Below are positions 5,742 to 7,583 of a DNA stretch of 7,583 bases, in pieces. Position 1 is the stretch's first letter. Every line of letters begins with the position of its first letter. The notes beneath the pieces were generated by a model, which saw nothing but the letters and a program-made list of their open reading frames with translations, was not told the origin of the DNA and did not search any database. This DNA is from Desulfobulbaceae bacterium (lineage in GTDB: Bacteria > Desulfobacterota > Desulfobulbia > Desulfobulbales > DAOVSZ01), in NCBI GenBank assembly GCA_030627725.1, contig DAOVSZ010000127.1, positions 1 through 7,583 of the forward strand. The letters run 5' to 3'. A program made the translations under genes and the position numbers.

Positions 5742-6947
5742 TCAATGTCGTGACAATGCTTCCACCGCCTCCATCCGGGCGGCGCGACGTGCCGGCAGGA
5801 AGGAAAAGAAAAGCCCGGTGGCAATCGCGACAAAAAACGCCGCCCCTATTGCCCAGAGAGGCGGAATCAGCGTAAAATCCGGAAATGCCCGTTGCAGGGA
5901 CTCATTCGCCAGGCCCCCCACAATTATGCCGATCAGGCCGCCGAGAATCGACAGCAGCATCGCCTCGGCCATGAAGAGTTGCAGAATCTGGCGCGAGGGA
6001 GCGCCAAGGGCCTTTAAAAGTCCGATTTCACTGGTCCGCTGGGAAACGGAAATAAGCATGACATTCATGATAAGGATACCGGCAACCAGCAGGCTTATCG
6101 CGGCAATCGCACTCACCGTCAGGGTCAGGGCGTCAAAGATACGGTCAAAGGTGGAGAGGACCGCATCCTGGGTAATGACTGTCACATCCTCTTCCCCCTC
6201 GTGCCGTTCACGGATGATCCTGGAGATCTCCTGTTTGGCCCGTGGAATGGAATCACGGTCCTTTGCCTCCATAATAATACGGAAAAGCGATTCCGTGTTG
6301 AACAGGGCCTGGGCGCTGGCCACCGGAATAACGGCAAGGTCATCGAGGTCAACACCGATGGAGATACCAGCCTGACCGAGAATGCCGATCACCCGGAAAC
6401 GGCTGTCACCGATCCGGACAATTCTGCCGAGTGGGGATTTCTTCCCAAAAAGTTCTTCAACAATCGTGGCGCCGAGGATGCAGACCTGTTGGGCCTTATA
6501 GGGATCGATATCAGGCAGAAACCTGCCCTGGTTCATGGCAAGGTGGCGGATCTTTAAAAACGAAGGTGTGGTGCCGAGCACAGCCACCTCTCTTTCTCTC
6601 TCTTCATGGGAGACCGGGGCGTTGCCCACCACAATCGGCGCCATATCGGTAAAAATCTGGGCCCGGAGCAGGGCCCGGGCATCACCAATGGTAAGGTCGC
6701 GTGGGACCGCCCCCAACAGGGGTGGGATGCCGCCGGTTGTCTCCATCCGGCCGGGAATGACGATGAGAAGATTAGTGCCGAGACTTGCAAACCGGCTGAC
6801 CACATAGTTTCTTGCAGCTTCCCCGAGTGAAACAAGGACAACCACCGACGCCACGCCGATGGCCATGGCAAGCAGCATGAGAAACGCCCGCAGCCGCACG
6901 TAAAACAAGGCGTGAAAGGAATATGCCATGGTATCGAAAAGACGCAT
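5742..6947 (-). CDS. ABC transporter permease, MacB/FtsX family (first of a pair)
   Basis: This 401-residue inner-membrane permease has the same plan as its downstream paralogue: TM1 about 21-42, a large periplasmic core about 45-265, TM2 275-300, TM3 325-348 and TM4 363-385. The coupling segment is SQRTSEIGLLKALGA (302-316) and the end is LPARRAARMEAVEALSRH. Shared landmarks with the second permease include IGVASV near 30-35, GTNLL near 57-61, and the PLG-VVRIG/PLGRIVRIG and FRVIG stretches. The ATG overlaps the ATPase stop by one base (TGATG), a sign of translational coupling. A GAGG ten bases upstream is a weak ribosome site. Unlike E. coli MacB, where ATPase and membrane domain are fused, the nucleotide-binding domain here is a separate protein. 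An adaptor (MacA-like) gene would be expected upstream, outside the window. Confidence 0.92.
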   Translation of the reverse strand: MRLFDTMAYSFHALFYVRLRAFLMLLAMAIGVASVVVLVSLGEAARNYVVSRFASLGTNLLIVIPGRMETTGGIPPLLGAVPRDLTIGDARALLRAQIFTDMAPIVVGNAPVSHEEREREVAVLGTTPSFLKIRHLAMNQGRFLPDIDPYKAQQVCILGATIVEELFGKKSPLGRIVRIGDSRFRVIGILGQAGISIGVDLDDLAVIPVASAQALFNTESLFRIIMEAKDRDSIPRAKQEISRIIRERHEGEEDVTVITQDAVLSTFDRIFDALTLTVSAIAAISLLVAGILIMNVMLISVSQRTSEIGLLKALGAPSRQILQLFMAEAMLLSILGGLIGIIVGGLANESLQRAFPDFTLIPPLWAIGAAFFVAIATGLFFSFLPARRAARMEAVEALSRH

Positions 6948-7583
6948 CAGCCACTATCCTCTGTAATGGCGCCGTCATCCATGTGGATCTGCCGCCGGGC
7001 CCTTTTCCCGAGTTCCGGATCATGGGTGACCATGATCAGCGTGAGTCCGTTTTCGTTTAAATTTTCAAGAAGTTTCACGATTTCCCGACCGGCAGCCCGG
7101 TCAAGATTGCCGGTCGGTTCATCTGCAAGAAGCACAGCTGGCTGCATGACCGTTGCCCTGGCAATCGCAACCCGCTGCCTCTGACCGCCGGAAAGCTGGT
7201 CCGGCCGGTGGTCGTCGCGCTTTACAAGACCGACCTGGTCGAGAATGGCATGGACCCTTTTGCGCCGTTCATGTACGGAAAAACCGGCAAGGACCATTGG
7301 CAGTTCAATATTTTCAAAGGCAGTAAGGCGAGGGACAAGATGAAAAAACTGGAATATGAAACCGATGCGTTCACGACGTATACAGGCGCGATCGTCATCT
7401 GAAAGCAGTATGACGTTTTTTCCCTCAAGGGCATACTCGCCTTCATCCGGCTGATCAAGAAGTCCGATCGTATTGAGCAGAGTTGATTTTCCTGAGCCGG
7501 ATGGCCCCATGATGGCGACATATTCGCCCCTGTCGAAGCGTAAGCTAACGCTCTTTAAACCATGAACGGTTTCATTGCCGACA
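6947..7583 (-). CDS. ABC transporter ATP-binding protein, MacB/LolD type (5' end cut by window)
   Basis: This is the nucleotide-binding subunit that powers the two permeases, binding them on the cytoplasmic face. 211 residues are visible; the N-terminus lies beyond 7583. The frame stays open upstream of the Walker A methionine (7510), reading VGNETVHGLKSVSL, the normal A-loop region of MacB/LolD ATPases, so 7510 is not the start. Numbered from that methionine, the motifs are Walker A GPSGSGKST (2-10), Q-loop Q54 in FQFFHLVPRLTAFEN, signature LSGGQRQ (106-112), Walker B VLLADEP (126-132) with catalytic E131, D-loop GNLD and H-loop H163 (VTHD). All catalytic elements are present. The Q-loop followed by FHLVPRLTAFEN is typical of this family. 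Roughly 10-20 residues should be missing. The stop overlaps the next gene's start as TGATG. Confidence 0.95.
   Translation of the reverse strand, partial: VGNETVHGLKSVSLRFDRGEYVAIMGPSGSGKSTLLNTIGLLDQPDEGEYALEGKNVILLSDDDRACIRRERIGFIFQFFHLVPRLTAFENIELPMVLAGFSVHERRKRVHAILDQVGLVKRDDHRPDQLSGGQRQRVAIARATVMQPAVLLADEPTGNLDRAAGREIVKLLENLNENGLTLIMVTHDPELGKRARRQIHMDDGAITEDSG

Noticed and set aside
5728..6375. Long plus-strand open frame of 215 codons opposite a permease
   Set aside because: It is antisense to a well-conserved FtsX permease, is Arg/Ser-rich as expected of a complementary-strand shadow, and has no recognisable domain.
7208..7402. Plus-strand open frame opposite the ATPase
   Set aside because: It overlaps the Q-loop and signature motifs of an intact ABC ATPase on the other strand and has no plausible start signal.
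7508..7510. ATG within Walker A as start of the ATPase
   Set aside because: The frame continues upstream with family-typical sequence to the window end, so the gene is simply cut by the window.
1..7583. CRISPR array, tRNA or rRNA genes, or a phage/defence cluster
   Set aside because: No regularly spaced repeats, no tRNA-like cloverleaf with a CCA end, and no integrase, toxin or nuclease genes other than uvrC were seen.

Overview
The window reads as ordinary chromosome from a Gram-negative anaerobe or microaerophile. Three things suggest this: a bacteriohemerythrin beside a GGDEF protein, a split MacB-type ABC exporter, and protein sequences that look like those of Desulfobacterota (the former Deltaproteobacteria). 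That placement is an inference from sequence flavour; no rRNA or tRNA is present to support it. By eye, the right half (ABC genes) is richer in G+C than the left half, and the spacer at 1493-2010 is the most AT-rich part.

Left block (1-2415). A small two-helix membrane protein with a C-terminal zinc ribbon (+) ends 3 bases from the end of a convergent GGDEF diguanylate cyclase gene (-). The cyclase gene is divergent from a bacteriohemerythrin gene (+). The 518-base spacer between these two start codons carries a 176-bp non-coding insertion with perfect 12-bp terminal inverted repeats, flanked by a 7-bp direct repeat (TAATTTT). It looks like a miniature inverted-repeat element (MITE). The hemerythrin plus cyclase pair suggests an oxygen or redox input to c-di-GMP signalling, but only by analogy.

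Right block (2420-7583, all -). In transcription order it holds an ABC ATPase cut by the window edge, two paralogous FtsX/MacB-type permeases, and uvrC. The ATPase and first permease overlap as TGATG, and 66 bp separate the two permeases. uvrC starts 214 bp beyond the second permease. That gap contains a second, unrelated MITE-like element of 161 bp, with 23-bp terminal inverted repeats (18/23 matching) flanked exactly by the 8-bp direct repeat GAAAAGCT. Removing it leaves a spacer of about 45 bp, so uvrC was probably once packed directly behind the exporter genes. uvrC ends 4 bases from the hemerythrin stop, again tail to tail.

No new multi-gene system is evident. The least obvious content is the two short non-autonomous insertions with apparent target-site duplications, each sitting in a promoter or spacer region.
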